Source: Nitrososphaeria archaeon (GTDB lineage Archaea; Thermoproteota; Nitrososphaeria; Nitrososphaerales; JANXEG01). Taken from it: DNA of 64,000 nucleotides. Under the pieces are notes generated by a model. That model was given only the letters and a program-made list of their open reading frames with translations, searched no databases and was not told the DNA's origin. A program made the translations under genes and the position numbers. The stretch spans positions 184,591 to 248,590 of the forward strand of contig JARVKA010000002.1 in the NCBI GenBank assembly GCA_029775915.1. Direction: 5' to 3'. Positions 62,886 to 64,000 of this stretch are shown in pieces. Within the stretch, counting starts at the first letter, position 1. The number at the start of each line of letters is the position of its first letter.

Positions 62886-63620
62886 ATGATTCTTGAAGAA
62901 TTGAGAGAAAGATGGTGGAGAAAGATAGTTGAGCATAATTTAGAATCTGAAAAGATCGTTATTAAGGTTAAGGGTTTAAAACCGGAGAATGCTATTGGTA
63001 AGCCATCTCTAGTAGATTACCCTTTGCTTAAAGGGCGTGAAGCGATGCTTCAAGCTGAGTTTAAAGGAGCGTATGGGCAAGCATTTACAGATGAGCTTAC
63101 AGATTATATAGGGAGCTTATTATCACTTTACACAATGTCATTGAATACAAATAAAGATAGAGCTTTACTTGTGGCTACGATTAACGCTACTTATAGATAC
63201 TTAGGATTAATCACCAATACTAAACATTGTAAAGATGAAGGGCCGGAACTTTGTGGTAAGAGAATCGCTATGGAGCTTGCATCAAAGCTACCCATTAACT
63301 CTAAGATTGCTATAATCGGTTTTCAACCAGCACTTATTTATCATATATCAAGAGAGTTTAAGAACCTTAGAGTTACCGATATGGATTTTGATAACATAGG
63401 AAGAGTGAAACTAGGAATATTAATTGAACCATATACACTAAACCAAAAAGTGATTGCTTGGAGTGATGCCGTGATTGCAACAGGTTCCACATTGGTTAAC
63501 AATACAATAGATAATATAATTGAGTGGAGTAAGGGAAAGAAGCTTTTCTTTTATGGTGTTACCATCTCTGCAGCTGCGTACGAATTTAATCTAACAAGGC
63601 TTTGCTTTGAGGCAGGATGA
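62886..63620 (+). CDS. DUF364 putative heavy-metal chelation protein
   Basis: The 244-residue protein has an N-terminal DUF4213-like part (GREAMLQAEFKGAYGQAFTD near residue 50) and a C-terminal Rossmann-like DUF364 domain, with IAIIGFQPALIYHI and ATGSTLVNNTIDNI. HCKDEGPELCG offers thiol ligands near residue 118. DUF364 is proposed to chelate or handle metals. It follows the NifX-like gene after 39 bases, so it is probably part of the same regulon. Confidence 0.85.
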   Translation: MILEELRERWWRKIVEHNLESEKIVIKVKGLKPENAIGKPSLVDYPLLKGREAMLQAEFKGAYGQAFTDELTDYIGSLLSLYTMSLNTNKDRALLVATINATYRYLGLITNTKHCKDEGPELCGKRIAMELASKLPINSKIAIIGFQPALIYHISREFKNLRVTDMDFDNIGRVKLGILIEPYTLNQKVIAWSDAVIATGSTLVNNTIDNIIEWSKGKKLFFYGVTISAAAYEFNLTRLCFEAG

Positions 63621-63901
63621 AATTCATTATCGAGTGTGAAGCTTAGGTAGCATTTATCCTTAAAATTTTAAAAATCATAATATCAACAAGCTTATCACAA
63701 ATTTAACGATTATTTTGGCTTATCCAGCTTGAGCTATACCTTAAATGTTTCATCCGTGACACCAACTTAAATAATTCTTCACGCTTTCTCTTTAATGGAT
63801 TGCATTTTAATAAGTTTGTATTCTTTTCATTTTGTTTATTTGTGAACTTGTAAGAGCTTTCAATCTCAAAATATTTTAAATATTTTCAAGATGTAATATA
63901 A
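63621..63901. other. Intergenic region with a start-less open frame
   Basis: On the minus strand 63703-63885 is open for 61 codons but has no ATG, GTG or TTG near its beginning. It reads ELFKLVSRMKHLRYSSSWIS at its end, faintly like a helix-turn-helix. It directly follows tRNA-Thr on the same strand and could be a remnant of an element that used the tRNA as a target, or chance. The rest is AT-rich without features. Confidence 0.3.
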
Positions 63902-63992
63902 AGCCTCGGGCGGGCTTTGAACCCGCGACCCACAGCTTACAAGGCTCAACCAAATTCTTGTCTGTTGCTCTACCGGGCTGAGCTACCGAGGC
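63902..63992 (-). tRNA. tRNA-Thr (TGT) with an intron at position 30/31
   Basis: The acceptor GCCTCGG pairs with CCGAGGC, the T arm is GCGGG-TTCAAAG-CCCGC and the discriminator is T, as in archaeal threonine tRNAs. A 17-base intron (63945-63961) breaks the anticodon stem after position 30. The spliced stem is ACAGC/GCTGT with loop CTTGTAA, anticodon TGT. This is the same intron position as in the leucine tRNA of this window. Confidence 0.9.
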
Positions 63993-64000
63993 TTCAATAA

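Noticed and set aside
1..64000. CRISPR arrays, insertion sequences or prophage
   Set aside because: I found no regularly spaced repeats, transposase genes or phage structural genes on either strand.

Overview
The window is chromosomal DNA of an AT-rich archaeon. Archaeal identity follows from the heterodimeric primase (PriS/PriL) with a GINS subunit, aIF2 alpha and gamma, ribosomal proteins L44e, S27e, S24e and S27ae, Nop10, Rpo7, Rpo12, Spt4, Sec61 beta, AglB, and intron-containing tRNAs. Gene content and a repeated tRNA intron at the non-canonical position 30/31 fit a thermophilic TACK (Thermoproteota-like) lineage, but I cannot fix the genus. I see no phage, no insertion sequence and no CRISPR array. 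Genes are dense, often overlap by ATGA, and many appear leaderless.

Layout. 1-5.3 kb: a site-2 protease, a LarA-like protein, and a pyrimidine locus with pyrB, a PyrI reduced to its zinc domain, and three orotate phosphoribosyltransferase paralogues. 5.4-8.3 kb: Lrp regulator, AlaX-type editing protein, MFS transporter, Rpo12. 8.4-11.2 kb: the replication operon priL-priS-gins. 12.9-16.3 kb: an isoprenoid locus (acetoacetyl-CoA thiolase, a DUF35-HMG-CoA synthase fusion, UbiX). 17-23.3 kb: a crotonase, an M20 peptidase, and a serine cluster (class V aminotransferase, SerA, SerK), then a frameshifted pseudogene and a ribbon-helix-helix regulator with its operator. 23.4-32.8 kb: AglB, two tiny zinc proteins (AN1-like and Nop10), aIF2 alpha, S27e, L44e, a GlmU-like protein, Sec61 beta, DUF2070, a class V aminotransferase and a thymidylate kinase-like protein.

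33-40 kb: MFS transporter, OsmC, GcvH with a COG3199 NAD-kinase-like protein, GuaA ATPase subunit, a protein phosphatase, and an Fe-S locus (IscS-like protein lacking the PLP lysine, plus an IscU-DUF59 fusion). 40-43.8 kb: the classic archaeal block aIF2 gamma, PIN protein, Rpo7, Spt4, dephospho-CoA kinase, S24e, S27ae. 43.8-50.7 kb: aspS-gatC-gatA-gatB, an HExxH protein and a nucleotidyltransferase-kinase fusion on one strand; this is the machinery for tRNA-dependent asparagine formation. gatC appears to start at a non-AUG codon. 50.8-57.2 kb: gamma-carbonic anhydrase-like protein, RecA-like ATPase, CBS protein, Rqc2/NEMF homologue, Hsp20, a membrane protein and a crotonase. 57.4-57.7 kb: tRNA-Leu with two introns and tRNA-Ser with one. 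58.5-63.6 kb: enolase-superfamily enzyme, SGNH hydrolase, flavin reductase-like protein, and a DUF134/DUF5320/NifX/DUF364 metal-cofactor locus with paired operators. The window ends in tRNA-Thr.

Most notable: (1) the DUF134 locus, whose two promoters each carry a copy of one palindrome; (2) the IscS-like protein without its Schiff-base lysine beside an IscU-DUF59 fusion; (3) the DUF35-HMG-CoA synthase fusion; (4) the zinc-domain-only PyrI with three OPRT paralogues; (5) tRNA introns at position 30/31; (6) the probable AUA start of gatC.
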